Shown: one piece after another, positions 12,901 through 23,540 of the stretch | Layout of the letters: each line of letters starts with the position of its first letter | Numbering within the stretch: position 1 is the first letter of the stretch | NCBI RefSeq assembly: GCF_041381155.1 | Contig: NC_091137.1 | Span: 12,209,765 to 12,273,764 of the forward strand | Direction: 5' to 3' | Source: Argopecten irradians | Lineage: Eukaryota; Mollusca; Bivalvia; Pectinida; Pectinidae | Length of the DNA stretch: 64,000 bases | Position numbers and translations under genes: made by a program | The notes under the pieces: model-generated | Told to the model about the DNA's origin: nothing | Databases searched by the model: none | The model's input: only the letters and a program-made list of their open reading frames with translations

Positions 12901-15900
12901 TGTACAATTTTAACCTCATAATCTTAGGCTGTTACAAATCAACTATGTAATATTACTATTGCTTAATTTGAGAGAAGTTGATTTGTACCACAATATGGCT
13001 TAATTTCTCCTCTAGGCCTATCCCCTCATCTTTGTTTGGATCAGTCTGATGGACTGACATCTAATCCCTTTAATATTACAGTGTTCAGAAGAAAAGACAG
13101 CTAACTTCCAATCTAATGTTTTATAGGCTGATAGATTTGATTTCCAACAGAATGACCTGAAATACCTGTACTACACACTCATCAAAGATTAATGGATACA
13201 CAAATCAAACTGTTGGTTATTTTAGTTTTACCTCCAACTCTTTAAATCTGGCAGGATCAAATTTCTGTAGAATTTCTCTGGCTTTCTTGTAGGTCTCCTT
13301 TTCCATGACTTCCTCCAACTATCAAAACCAATCAGCTGATATTTAGCTCATCAGTGCATAAGTATTGTTATATAATAATTATGTTTCAATTCAAAAATAC
13401 AAATCAAAAGTTGAGATATTCACTGAATTTGTATTATGGTAAATAATTTCTTGCTTTGCTTTAAAAGGTGTCCCAGTGAATTACTAAATTACAAACTTTT
13501 GACCTTTGACCCCTCATTCTAAACCCATATATACATGATCACCTGTAACACTTACAATTTGCTTTCTGTTTTCTCGCAATTCATTCAGCGCAAGATCTGC
13601 AAAAGTCAACATGGTAGATTTACAACAATCTGCATTAAAGAAAGGCAAATGAATGACAATAAAGTTATATCTGAAGTCTGAGTACAGAGGAACTGCTGAA
13701 CATGAATGGGTTCCAGGGTATAAGCAGATTATAATGGAAATTTATAATGATCCAAGACATAGAGGATATTATATGAGTGACTATGCGATATGGAATACTG
13801 CCACAAGCCTTTAAGCGAGTGGCATATCAAATTATTTAACGAGTTTGATAAATTTCATATCACATCGTCACAAGTGTAAGATTCTATTTATCCTATAACT
13901 TTCTATCTACATATGTATTAAAAGAAATATAAGCAAAACTTTAAATTTCATCTCTATATAAAATAGTAGAAATCTGGCTCGGATGTGACGTTTCCATCTA
14001 CTGACACAATCATGCGACCTCATACAGATATTATGACATCAAATTTACATGTGACGTCATAATAGTTTTATTACACATGCATGTGTCTTACAATATTTAT
14101 GACATGGCTGGACGAGCCAGTTATGTGATAAACAGATTTATGAAAGCAAAAGAGCCAGAAGTTGTATATTAATGTACATGTGGATGGACTAGAGATATAT
14201 TATGTGTATCTATTCTGCAGCAGAATGTTCCTTACCATTTTTCGTAATCCTTTTTACAAAATACCAATGGAGAAATTTCTTGATCAGCCATATTCTGTCA
14301 ATAAAATAATGGATGATTGCAGATAAATCCTCAATGTTCGATTGAAGCTATTATTGATGGAGAGACAAAACATCTCGATATAGACAATACATTAATAGAC
14401 CCACAAAAATCACCTGATAAAAATATGGTCTAAATTGGCCATCATTGCACACAAACTATACAGTGAACGTATTGTGTACATATACATAACACTATAATGC
14501 TTCACATCCAATATATTTTGTCTCTTGGAATCTTGGTTTTTAAGATACGTGGTATGATATTTTAAGATTTTAGCATACAATTAATATTTTATGTTAGTTA
14601 TTCCTTTGCTTTTGATCTGAGCATGCTACAAGCATATCAGGTCACTCTTGACCTGAGAGGATAAGGCAATAGAAACATGCATGGACCTCTATGACCTTGG
14701 ATGAAGATCAACGACATTTTGGTTGCCCTTCATCCCAGCTTACTACATACAGATCTAATACAATACATATGGTATCCCATCTTATTGTCAAGAACTTGAA
14801 CATGTGAATTGTTGAAGATGAATAAAGCATGATGCAAGTAGTTCATAAAGCATCTGTGTACTTCGGTGAGAACACTCTAGATGTACATTTTGTATCATAT
14901 TGATATCCTTATAGTAGTACTTACAATATCGGGAATACTAGCAGAGGGGACGAGTAGAGAAGTCGGTTCTTCCAGTCCGGAGGGAAATAGACGAAATAAA
15001 GCACTAAGGCAGCAATTATATACAAAACAATCGAGTACAAAATAAGGCATCCAATAAACTTCTTCTGCTGCTGTTGGTTGCGTAGTCGAAACTTCTGTAA
15101 ACGAGTGATATCCTGGAAAACAAAAATGTTTGTTACATCATGTCTTATATTTAGACACATATACATTTGTATATATACAATAAAAGGTGACAATTATCTT
15201 TTCTAAAGTGTTCAGGGCTTGAAATATAGGAAATCATGATAAAACAGTAAATGATACTTTAAACATTAGACTACCATACTGGACACTCAAGGCATTATAT
15301 TTCCATGCATCCTCTTAGATAATGAGCAGGTTTTTTAACTGCAAGAGAATTGAGGATATTATTATATGAACAGTCTTTATAATCATGGCTGTATACAGCT
15401 AACAGAAAAGATTTCTTTTGCTGGAAACACAATAGTAACATGTTTAATCAAAGGAAAATATAACTTGCATGTTAAAAACATTACAGCTGTACGGATATTA
15501 TAGAGATGGTAATGTATACATACCTTTTCAATCTGTTCTAACACATCAATTGTTGATGGTTTTTTCTGTAAAATATAAACACTTCAGTAAATAATGATAT
15601 GCTTTAGAATTATAAATATCTCAAAATTTATATTTTCATGCACCAAAATGTAAGTTGTGAACAAAAAAAGTCAGCCATATTTTAAATCTTTCTGTACTAA
15701 TGGAGTCATGGTACATAAATCTTTTACAATAACATACATATGCCTTTTATCCTGTGAGACGTGATTCACATGTAAAAGACGTACAAGTTCATGTAATATG
15801 GGATATGCAATGCTAATGTTAGAGGCATGACATGTTGTAAAACAGCGTTAAATCCATAAGATGGGGCGTTTATACAACTTTAACTCTTCTTCAGAAAAAG

Positions 15901-17817
15901 GAAGGGGCGTTTATAGGGGTGCTAATTATGGCGAATAAGGTAATGTTCAAATGATGAACATTGTTTATGCTCTGTTGGCGGTGGAGCATTTTTAAATGGA
16001 ACATGCACATCAAGGGAACATGAAAAATAATGACAAACTGATTTAGAGCTTTTTGAAAAATAGCAGTTTCAATCTTGAATTGTCAAAATCTAGTTGTTTT
16101 CATCTATCACTCTTATTTATTCCAGGACCAAAGACAGATCATGCGCAATATGTTTATTCCTGGACCAAAGACAGATCATGCACAATATGTTTATTCCAGG
16201 ACCAAAGACAGATCATGCGCAATATGTTTATTCCTGGACCAAAGACAGATCATGCACACTATGTTTATTCCTGGACCAAAGACAGATCATGCACACTATG
16301 TTTATTCCTGGACCAAAGACAGATCATGCACAATATGTTTATTCCTGGACCAAAGACAGATCATGCACAACTAGTGAAATGGACCACAGAGTGATCAGTC
16401 TCTTTAAAAGGATCTTCTGTTCAAATTGGTTGGTTGATTAATTATATAAAATATATTGCATTGTGCTTAACAAAGTTATAAGGTCATTTTAGGATAACCT
16501 CCTCTGTATGTGACATACTGAGTGTGTATTTTGCATGTGTGAATGTCTGAATGTTTATTAATAATGGAAGTCTGCAGTATATATATTAATCATGTTGTGC
16601 CCTTCCAACAGCAAAACCTCTTGCTTTTTTAGGGAGCTAGCTAGGCCTACCTCACTGAAAGCAGCATGCCTCCATATCTGAACTTTGTTACAATGTAAGT
16701 ATACCATGTTATAATTTTATGTAATGTTTGTTGGAAATTCAGATTTTCTTAATTGTCCCTTTAAATCAAAGGTCTCCATCAAGGATTTATAAATAAGTGA
16801 GAAGGATTTATCTATAGCTATGTCTCTTTACACTACTAAACACCACATGAGAGGCCTATGAATCAAGAGTAAAAGCAAATACTTGTCTTATCAAGTCAAA
16901 AGAACCACCAATGTAAAGCTTAATAAATTTCATAATGTCTAATCCTTGTTTTAAGGATGGAGGATTTAGACATCTCATGAAATGAAGGCCCGTGTCAGAA
17001 AAGCAAGACGGTAAGTCTGCCAGACACCCGCAAACGTTACATCAAATGTTGCGTCAGCGAATATCAAAGGAAAATCAGTCGGCACTGAATGTCACGGTCA
17101 GTGCACAAACGCAAAAGCACTCATGATATCTTTGTCCAAAACCTTGAGGGAAAAATCCTTCTCATTTATAAATCCTTGGTCCACATGCAGATATGTTATT
17201 AATCAAAATTAATCAGTTTTAAAGTCTTAACACAAACACGTTTCTGCTTAAACTATGGCAGTGTGCAAAGATAAATATAAGTCAATGAAATTAGTTAATC
17301 CAGGGATATATGTCAGCTGATAATATAATTAGCAAATATATTTAAATTTTTAAAAGTGTCGTTATAATTAACTGAGCCTCGTCACGCATGATAGCCTGGG
17401 TTTTATGTTTAACAGAGACACGGTAGAAAGTACTTTTTTCTGGTGTCGTATCTGTTAGAAATAAAAAGTCATAATAATCTATCAATAGCAAGCAATGCTA
17501 TCAAAGACTCATGACCATAAGAAATGTACACGTACAGTAGGTCAATGTTAATTACCGTCCGTAATAGAAATTACTGTACTTGTTACATTGTAATACTAGG
17601 TACTTAGTGGTGTTATGGTTGATTTACATTATAGTGAATGAATCGGCATTTGGTAGAAAAAGTAATTTTCGACTATGTAGCGAGTGAGTTCGGGGTCTAT
17701 TTTCACTTTTTGAGTCCGGATCTAGTCAATAAGTGAAGACGGAAATCCATCCTGTTACGTAGAAAAATACCTTCCATATAATGAACTTACACGAAATTTG
17801 GCGATCAATATACCCAT
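9956..17817 (-). CDS. LNPK: Lunapark, endoplasmic reticulum junction-stabilising protein
   Basis: Ten coding exons (minus strand): 17791-17817, 15524-15565, 14925-15112, 14236-14294, 13556-13596, 13232-13318, 12483-12792, 11205-11378, 10719-10820, 9956-10326. All phases agree, giving 466 codons plus stop. The start MGILIAKFRKKPSTIDVLE matches the Lunapark N terminus. Two hydrophobic segments lie near residues 42-66 and 74-99, followed by a charged, probably coiled-coil stretch (about 106-148, LEEVMEKETYK) and a Pro/Arg/Thr-rich linker (149-251). The conserved RPILPRER and EYLVGDGPQNRFALIC segment leads into a Cys4 zinc finger (C291, C294, C313, C316). The C terminus (about 345-466) is strongly acidic. 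In the family this protein sits in the ER membrane with both ends cytosolic and stabilises three-way tubule junctions against atlastin and reticulon activity. Oddity: the vertebrate LNPAR motif after the finger reads MNLAKK here. The donor of exon 8 is GTTAGT. Confidence 0.95.
15941..15992 (-). mobile_element. Fragment (one end) of the TTAA-type miniature element
   Basis: The sequence ATGTTCAAATGATG...TTTATGCTCTGTTGGCGG..GGAGCAT matches the right end of the element at 58512-58836 and is followed by TTAA. The rest of the element is not present. It lies in LNPK intron 1. Confidence 0.65.
16116..16374. repeat. 37-bp minisatellite, 7 copies, in LNPK intron 1
   Basis: Seven nearly identical 37-base units start TTTATTCCTGGACCAAAGAC and end ATGCACAATATG. 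Units differ at a few sites (CCAGG/CCTGG, GCGCA/GCACA, AATATG/CTATG). Because 37 is not a multiple of three and the unit lacks stops, all three plus frames read through the array as overlapping ORFs of about 100 codons. These are artefacts of the repeat. Confidence 0.95.
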
Positions 17818-18154
17818 CTTGATTCCGTGAAGCTGTCAGTATCTATGTTTTATCATTGGCCTTTCCTCAAGCGAGTTAAATTAAATATATTTTAATTTAA
17901 AACCCGCCAACAGTTACTTTCGTCTTCCATGTTTGTTAGGTGCTGCCATCTGTCGTCCGAAAGGAAAAAATGAGGCCTTACGGGGGTAATTTACATGGTT
18001 CCGAAGGGGTTAGCGTCGGACAATACATTGTATTCTATGGATGGATAAGTATTTTCTTAATAAAAAAAAAACATATTTGGATAACAATTGAAGATGTTTT
18101 TCAAAAGCGTTTTTATTTCTTGAGAAAGAAATTTAAGACGGAGAGGATTTAAAT
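17818..18154. other. LNPK 5' flank
   Basis: The sequence immediately upstream of the LNPK start codon (minus strand) should include its 5' UTR and core promoter. I see no distinctive TATA box or other promoter element that I would defend. The moderately GC-richer block at about 17930-18020 (GTCGTCCG, TTACGGGGG) is the most promoter-like part. Confidence 0.3.
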
Positions 18155-18680
18155 TTCCACTACATGTACAAATTTATCTTTCCGAAATGGCTTTAAATTC
18201 GCAGAGTTGCAATATTAATACATCTGTAGTTATCAGTTAAACATTAATACTACACTTATCATCACCTTCATTGTGAACAGTTCAATTGAAATAAATTAAA
18301 TGTGAAGTTTCACAATTCAATTCATTTTATTCCGAAAGCAAACTCCATATACATGTATATACAATAAACCAGAAACATATATACATATATGTATATATGT
18401 TCTGTAATATGTTGTCATATGTTTATTCAGAAACATATATACATATATGTATATATGTTTCTGAATAAATATGACAACATATTACACATGTGGAAGATGG
18501 CGGAGAACAAAGCCAATGTAATACAACACAAAATGTGATATACACCATAAAAAGCATGTGTGAATGAGAAAACAATAAACAAAATATATTGCGTGTCGTC
18601 TTATATTTCCATTCGTTCAAATAACCGCGCGTTAGTTGACTATCAGTCTATCACTGCGCCAGACTGCAAAAACCGAAATT
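18155..18680 (+). repeat. Intergenic repeat family, copy A
   Basis: Shared blocks with 19286-19890 (same orientation) and 22190-22450 (opposite orientation) are: TTTCCGAAATGGC; TTAATACTACACTTAT followed by TCACCTTC; GAACAGTTCAATTGAAATAAA; and CCGCGCGTTAGTTGAC near the right end. Copy A is interrupted by a TATA/ATAT-rich palindrome (18403-18486). No coding capacity was seen and the class is unknown. Confidence 0.6.
18403..18486. repeat. 84-bp near-perfect palindrome made of two facing element ends
   Basis: The arms TGTAATATGTTGTCAT...TTATTCAGAAACATATA and their reverse complement meet at TACATATATGTA. The motif CAGAAACATATATACAT is also the terminal sequence of the 498-bp element at 18763-19260 and occurs again at 18370. 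The palindrome is therefore probably two ends of that family joined head to head. Confidence 0.65.
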
Positions 18681-18762
18681 ATTTACATTGTAAACATTGA
18701 ATATGCAGGGCATTTTGCATTTGTTAAGTATTGTAACTTCACCTTAGGCTAACAATTGTTTA

Positions 18763-19260
18763 CAGAAACATATACATGTATACATAGAGATTGGAAACTT
18801 CTTCTTTGTCTATGTTGACAGGCAGAGGGACCTCTGGTTTATAGGCATTTCCCCTTGGCTAACTACTTTTAAGTGTATTCTTTTAAACATGATATTTTTG
18901 TATCAACTCAAAGTTAAACATTATATCATGGTTTGATGTGACCAGTTTTCCTGAGTGATGTTATTTAATATGATTTTTGAAAGCATGAAAATCAGCAATT
19001 TTACCTTGTTTTTCGAAAATCAGACAGTCAAAACCGGAAGTGCATTTTGTTTTATTAAAATATAAGTTAAAATATTAATTTTTCTATCCTAAATCGGACT
19101 CAAAACATCTGAAAATTACTGAACTTTTATACCATATCAAATTTATTTTGTTGTATTTAACTGTTTAAGAGTTTATCCAAAATACCCTAAGCACATACAG
19201 AGGTACATCTGCCGATCGTGAAAATGGGGAGTTGCCAATCTCTATGTATATATGTTTCTG
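18763..19260. mobile_element. 498-bp TIR element (MITE-like)
   Basis: The left end CAGAAACATATACATG..ACATAGAGATTGG and the right end CCAATCTCTATGTATATATG..TTTCTG are inverted repeats over about 35 bases. Weaker symmetry (GGCAGAGG/CCTCTG on the left, CAGAGGTACATCTGCC on the right) continues to about 80 bases. The core is non-coding. No clear target-site duplication was found, so the superfamily is open. Confidence 0.6.
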
Positions 19261-19285
19261 TTTTTAAGAAACTTATATTGCCTTT

Positions 19286-19890
19286 ATGGCCCAATACCTT
19301 TTCGAAACGGCTTTTAATTTTTAAGATGGGAATGTAAAACGAAATTGAAAATTTTATAGAGTCACAAAGGTTATTAATTTACCGTTAATACTACACTTAT
19401 TGTCACCTTCTTAACAGCTTAATTTTAAAGATGCTCCACCGCCGACAAAGCATAAATGATATCCCTCAGTTGATTAATAATTGGTGTTTGATCGTGTATA
19501 TATATATCTAATTTACACAAAAATTAATATAAAATAATTTATTTCGCCCTTAGTGCATGCGCAATCAGTACTTCCTTCCATATAGGATATAGTGACACGG
19601 ATTTTTTTCGGGATGCAATTAATTATTTTTCATATTTTAAACTTGAAGAAAAATTAGAAGCTCAAACTTTTCAATGGTTGTAATGGTGTAAAGTAAGTAA
19701 CTTTTGTAACTGATAAAAAATACTAAATCGTCTGCTCCTGTTTTTGATAGTGAAAAAATACCATTTGTCAGCGGTGGAGCATCTTTAATGAATTGCTATT
19801 TTTATAACGCGGGTCGTTTTATGTTTCCCGCCGTCATCCTAATTACTGCGTGTTAGTAAACTATCACTGCACCAAATGGCAAAACAGATA
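19286..19890 (+). repeat. Intergenic repeat family, copy B, carrying a nested insertion
   Basis: This is the same family as copies A and C (ACCTTTTCGAAACGGC, TTAATACTACACTTATTGTC, ATAACGCGGGTCGTTTTATG, CCCGCCGTCATCCTAATTAC). It is split by the 356-bp TTAA-flanked miniature element at 19429-19784. Leaving that insert out of the alignment makes the order of blocks agree with copy C, which supports a precise insertion at a TTAA. Confidence 0.65.
19429..19784 (+). mobile_element. Miniature element with TTAA target duplication (piggyBac-like MITE), copy 1
   Basis: The ends AGATGCTCCACCGCCGACA and GTCAGCGGTGGAGCATCT are inverted repeats, directly flanked by TTAA at 19425-19428 and 19785-19788. The element contains no reading frame of note. 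Related copies in the window are at 63553-63906 (same orientation) and 58512-58836 (opposite orientation), with a one-end fragment at 15941-15992. TTAA duplications are characteristic of the piggyBac superfamily; assignment rests on that and not on a transposase. Confidence 0.8.
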
Positions 19891-19994
19891 GATGAATCAT
19901 CAATGATTAACACAGTTCACGCAGGGAATCCTGTATTTGATTGGTGGACAACATCCTCTTAGACCATTAATATGCATTTGCGTATATTATTATT

Positions 19995-20390
19995 TGTAGC
20001 GGTTTTTTCCCCGCCGGTCGTGGACTGGCGCGGACAGCCACTGCAGTGTATATCTGTACCTATCTGCGAGTATCCCTCGGTATAAGTGTCCGTTGTGGTA
20101 GCGCCGGACACCCGCCACAATACCGGGGTCTTATAGAGAAATAGTCTTGGGTCGTCGAGAGAATAAGTTATCCAACACAGTTATAAATTTTCCTGACTTC
20201 TGTATTCAGCATAGCAATCCACAGTACATACAAACGCAACAACACCTAGCACCTCAAGAATCGAACTCTCAGAACTCTCTCTCACTCCTTCTTATATACT
20301 AAAACCTGTCGGGCACCTTATGTGACATAACTTGTAGGATCCTGTCGGAGCAGTCGGGCAAACCGACCTAATTACGAGGATACACATACA
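19995..20390 (-). mobile_element. Possible solo LTR (fossil)
   Basis: This block is GC-richer than its surroundings, begins TGTAGCGG and ends CACATACA. Read on the minus strand, it has a TATATAAG box near 20295 in a promoter-like position and a GC-rich 3' half (CCGGCGGGGAAAAAACCG). These are features of a retroviral-type LTR of the Ty3 or related class. No second LTR and no flanking duplication were found. It could instead be another kind of repeat. Confidence 0.3.
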
Positions 20391-20426
20391 AGTAAACATT
20401 TAAAAAGTAATTAGGAATGAAATTAT

Positions 20427-20441
20427 CAGGGGCGTAGGAAG

Positions 20442-20477
<36 letters not shown>

Positions 20478-21475
20478 GCCCCCCCCGTTCCCCAGGACGG
20501 GGAGGGGGCAAACATGTCTTTTTTGCCCCCCCCCCCCCCCCCATTTTCGCCGACTGAAATTTTCTAAAAATGCTTATTTGAAAGAAAAAAGGGTCCTCCT
20601 GCATATTTTTCGTACTTCATTCTAGAAAATTTTCCGCTGCGCGGCGCATTTTTTAAAACGTTCAAGCACATAATGTCAAACCTTAAATAGTAAAAATTCA
20701 ATATACACAAACTAAACTTAAAAATGTCCATCAAGGGATTCTATGTACTATTTAAAAAAATGTCTCTTAAAAGATCAATTTGTTTATATGTCTTAGCGAG
20801 ACAATTAATTCATTTTTTTATGTTTACACAACAATGTGCCGATGGTGTGAAGCCGGTATATTCAGATCGAGTAGGGTTGCATAATGTTATGACGACACAA
20901 TTATCATTTCTAAATGCAGGTAGCTTTAAATCGAAAAATTACCATGTTAAGAACGCTTTTATAATCATTAAAATTTATCGTAAAACTCATCTCAGCCATT
21001 CTAAATCGTAATTTTTTTTCCCGGGGGAGACCCCCGGACCCCCCTAACACCAAAATTCTCGCGCCTTTGAGCGCTCGCAAATACATCAAAATGCATCGTA
21101 AAACTCATCTAAGCCATTCTAAATCGTAATTTTTTCCCAGGGGAGACCCCCGGACCCCCAAAACACCAAAATCTCGCGCTTTCGGGCGATCGCAAAATTA
21201 TCAAAATACATAAAACTCATCCCGGGGGTCACCCTCAGACCCCTAATAAAACACCAAAATCTCGCACCTTCGACGCTCACACGCTAATTTGGCCAATTTG
21301 CGTATTCGTTAATTTCCTTTTAGCGACTCCATTGTCTATAAATGTGTACAAGGATTAAATTTAGTGATATATGAAAAATGTATATAAAGCATACATGGTT
21401 GGGAGTTGAATTAATCTCCTCCTGTAGGTGCGGCGGGGGGGGGGGGGGGGGGGGTTACAAAATATTGAGGATCTT

Positions 21476-21507
<32 letters not shown>

Positions 21508-21533
21508 TGAAGTTTCATCTTCCTACGCCACTG
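20427..21533. mobile_element. 1.1-kb TIR element with poly-G and poly-C tracts
   Basis: Ends CAGGGGCGTAGGAAG and CTTCCTACGCCACTG are inverted repeats (14 of 15 match), with ATTAT directly repeated outside both (20422-20426 and 21534-21538). Inside are G runs of about 33 (20443-20475) and 20 (21435-21454), C runs of about 17 (20526-20542) and 29 (21478-21506), and about 2.5 tandem units of ~115 bases with GGGGGAGACCCCCGGACCCC blocks (about 20983-21290). The CAGGGGCG/CAGTGGCG start resembles hAT termini, but hAT duplications are usually 8 bases. No transposase is seen; reading frames are low-complexity Gly/Pro tracts. Confidence 0.65.
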
Positions 21534-22189
21534 ATTATGATGACCGTGGGTAAGGTAGTCAGGAACACTATAAATTTAAGGACCCCCAGAGTGGCGAACC
21601 CTCCGAGTGCCCGTACATCAATTAAGAGGCAATTAATAATACCTCTTCGACTACGGGGCCATAAACCATTATCAAGGAATGGTCCAGTGAGTACCCCTAC
21701 TAAATTCCCACGGTCAACATGTACATAATTAAGAAGAAAACAAATCAATCGAAATTGGTATAAACCTACAAATACATACATAAAAATAGTACATATTGTG
21801 TTTAAGATTTATATTTATTTTTAAGACTTATGATTTTTGTTTCGCAAAGGTAGTGGGGCATTAAATTATATTTACAGCTGAGTCAGTGGCCATAGGCAGT
21901 ACGCAAGTGATTTTTTCTTTTCTTTTATTATATATTCTTAATAATTTTACGTTTTTAAACCTTTCTCTCCAGAAATCAATTGCAAACGTAAAACTTCAAA
22001 GTTGACAACAACAAAAAAGAGTATAAAACCGAACCCCTTCCTAATATTAGTTCCTATTACACTTGGAACAAAAATGTGTAAAATTACTAATAATATAAAA
22101 AAAAATCGTGACTTAGGCCATTAAAACACAATACCGAACAAAAGCAAGATTCTCTGCATATAATGTTAACTAATTGTGAAGATTCGTAT
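21534..22189. other. Intergenic spacer, unassigned
   Basis: The left part (21540-21740) is moderately GC-rich and carries an 88-codon minus-strand open frame that I do not recognise. The right part is plain AT-rich sequence. No gene is supported. Confidence 0.25.
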
Positions 22190-22450
22190 CGCTGTTTTGC
22201 CAGTCTTGCACAAGTTTGGTCAACTAACGCGCGGTAATTAGGACGACGGCGGGAAGCATAAAACAACCCGCGTTATGAAACTGAACACTAATTTATTTTA
22301 ATTGAATTGTTCAGAACGAAGGTTATGCTTACTTATTATTAAAGTTAAACTGATAAATTTTCGGTTGCGGCTCTACAAAATTATCAATCTCGTTTTAAAT
22401 GCATTCACTTCATTTTTTTTTTAATTTCCATTTCGGAAAGGTTGTGATCC
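22190..22450 (-). repeat. Intergenic repeat family, copy C (inverted)
   Basis: The reverse complement matches copies A and B (CTTTCCGAAATGG, GAACAATTCAATTAAAATAAA, ATAACGCGGGTTGTTTTATG, CCCGCCGTCGTCCTAATTAC, CGCGCGTTAGTTGACC). It lacks the nested insertions found in A and B, so it shows the ancestral order of blocks. Confidence 0.6.
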
Positions 22451-22641
22451 TGTTTAAACTTTAATATTGATGCAAAATATATAGTTCAAAAGAATACACT
22501 TAGAAATTGTTTGCAAGAGTTTCCTCTGTCGTAACGTCAGTAATAAATGCAGTAACCACTGAAGTATCGAAATGTTGTCATTATAAAAACAAAGAGTTTC
22601 CAATCTCATCATTGGTGGTCATGAAAACACACTTAAAACTA

Positions 22642-23252
22642 TGGCAAGCCAAGTTACTTTTTATTCTTTTATTCCGATCGGAATTAGAATTCTCGATATC
22701 AGAAATTCAATTCCGATATCGGAAATTCTAATTCCGATATCGTAAATTTTAATTCCGATATCGGAAATTCTAATTCTGATATCGGAATTAGAACAAAAAT
22801 TCTTGATATCAGAAATTCTAATTCCGATATCGGGAATTAGAAAACAATTTCCGATATGGAAAATTCAATTTCCGATATCGGAAATTCAATTCCCGATATC
22901 GGAAATTCTCTCTACTCATTATTTGCATTGCAGATTATACTTCATTTCCGATATCGGAAATTGAATTCTCGATATCGGAAATTGAAATACCGATATCGAT
23001 AATTCAATTACCCTGATCAGAATTTGTTTTCTTATTTCCGATATGGAAATTAGAATTTCCGATATCGAAATTAGAATTTCTGATATCGGAATTAGAATTT
23101 CCGATATCAAAAATTAATATGAATTCCCGATATCGGAAATTGATTTCACGATATCAGAAATTGAATTCCCGATATCGGAAATTGAATTCCCGATATCGGA
23201 AATTAGAATTTCTGATATCGGAAATTGGAATAAAAAGTAACTTGGCTTGCCA
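22642..23252. mobile_element. 611-bp fold-back element built of GATATC palindromes, TA target duplication
   Basis: A perfect 25-base terminal inverted repeat begins TGGCAAGCCAAGTTAC and is flanked by TA on both sides (22640-22641, 23253-23254). Between the ends are about 20 copies of the self-complementary core GATATC, mostly inside the larger palindrome AATTCCGATATCGGAAATT. They form two arms around a unique hinge at about 22912-22946 (CTCTACTCATTATTTGCATT). There is no coding content. The TA duplication suggests mobilisation by a Tc1/mariner-type transposase. Confidence 0.8.
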
Positions 23253-23529
23253 TAAAAAAACAGACACTCGCACGGTGTTCAAATAGTGTGATTTTCAACT
23301 TATTCAAGCTGAAGAACGACTGTCCTCTGAGTCAATAGCGAATCATATATGATTTTAATAAAGCAGTCGATCACTGTAGTGCTAATGGTGTGAACTTTTG
23401 ATGTTTGTACCCTGAATAATTTGAGTTAATTTATGAACCCGTGAAAGTAAAACCAAGAGGATAGCCGAATGACTAGGACGCACTTGCTGTAATTTGATTG
23501 GCTATCATCCAGGACGTGGCGAACTGATC

Positions 23530-23540
23530 AAGATGGCGGA
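23530..23540 (+). promoter_or_regulatory. YY1-type motif overlapping the STT3B start codon
   Basis: AAGATGGCGGA surrounds the initiator ATG at 23533-23535. AAnATGGCGGC is the known YY1 site, often placed at transcription and translation starts of housekeeping genes, and it also gives a favourable initiation context (A at -3, G at +4). The site is seen directly; its use here is inferred. Confidence 0.45.

Noticed and set aside
15061-15193. Start of the transmembrane protein at the ATG near 15193
   Set aside because: That ATG lies in the intron. The true exon begins at 15112 after a TTTTCCAG acceptor and joins in phase to 15524-15565.
16053-16441. Three overlapping ~100-codon ORFs over the 37-bp repeat
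   Set aside because: Stop-free tandem unit in an LNPK intron, on the opposite strand to the gene. The frames exist only because of the repeat.
20368-21728. Gly- and Pro-rich ORFs
   Set aside because: They are translations of homopolymer G and C runs inside a TIR element.
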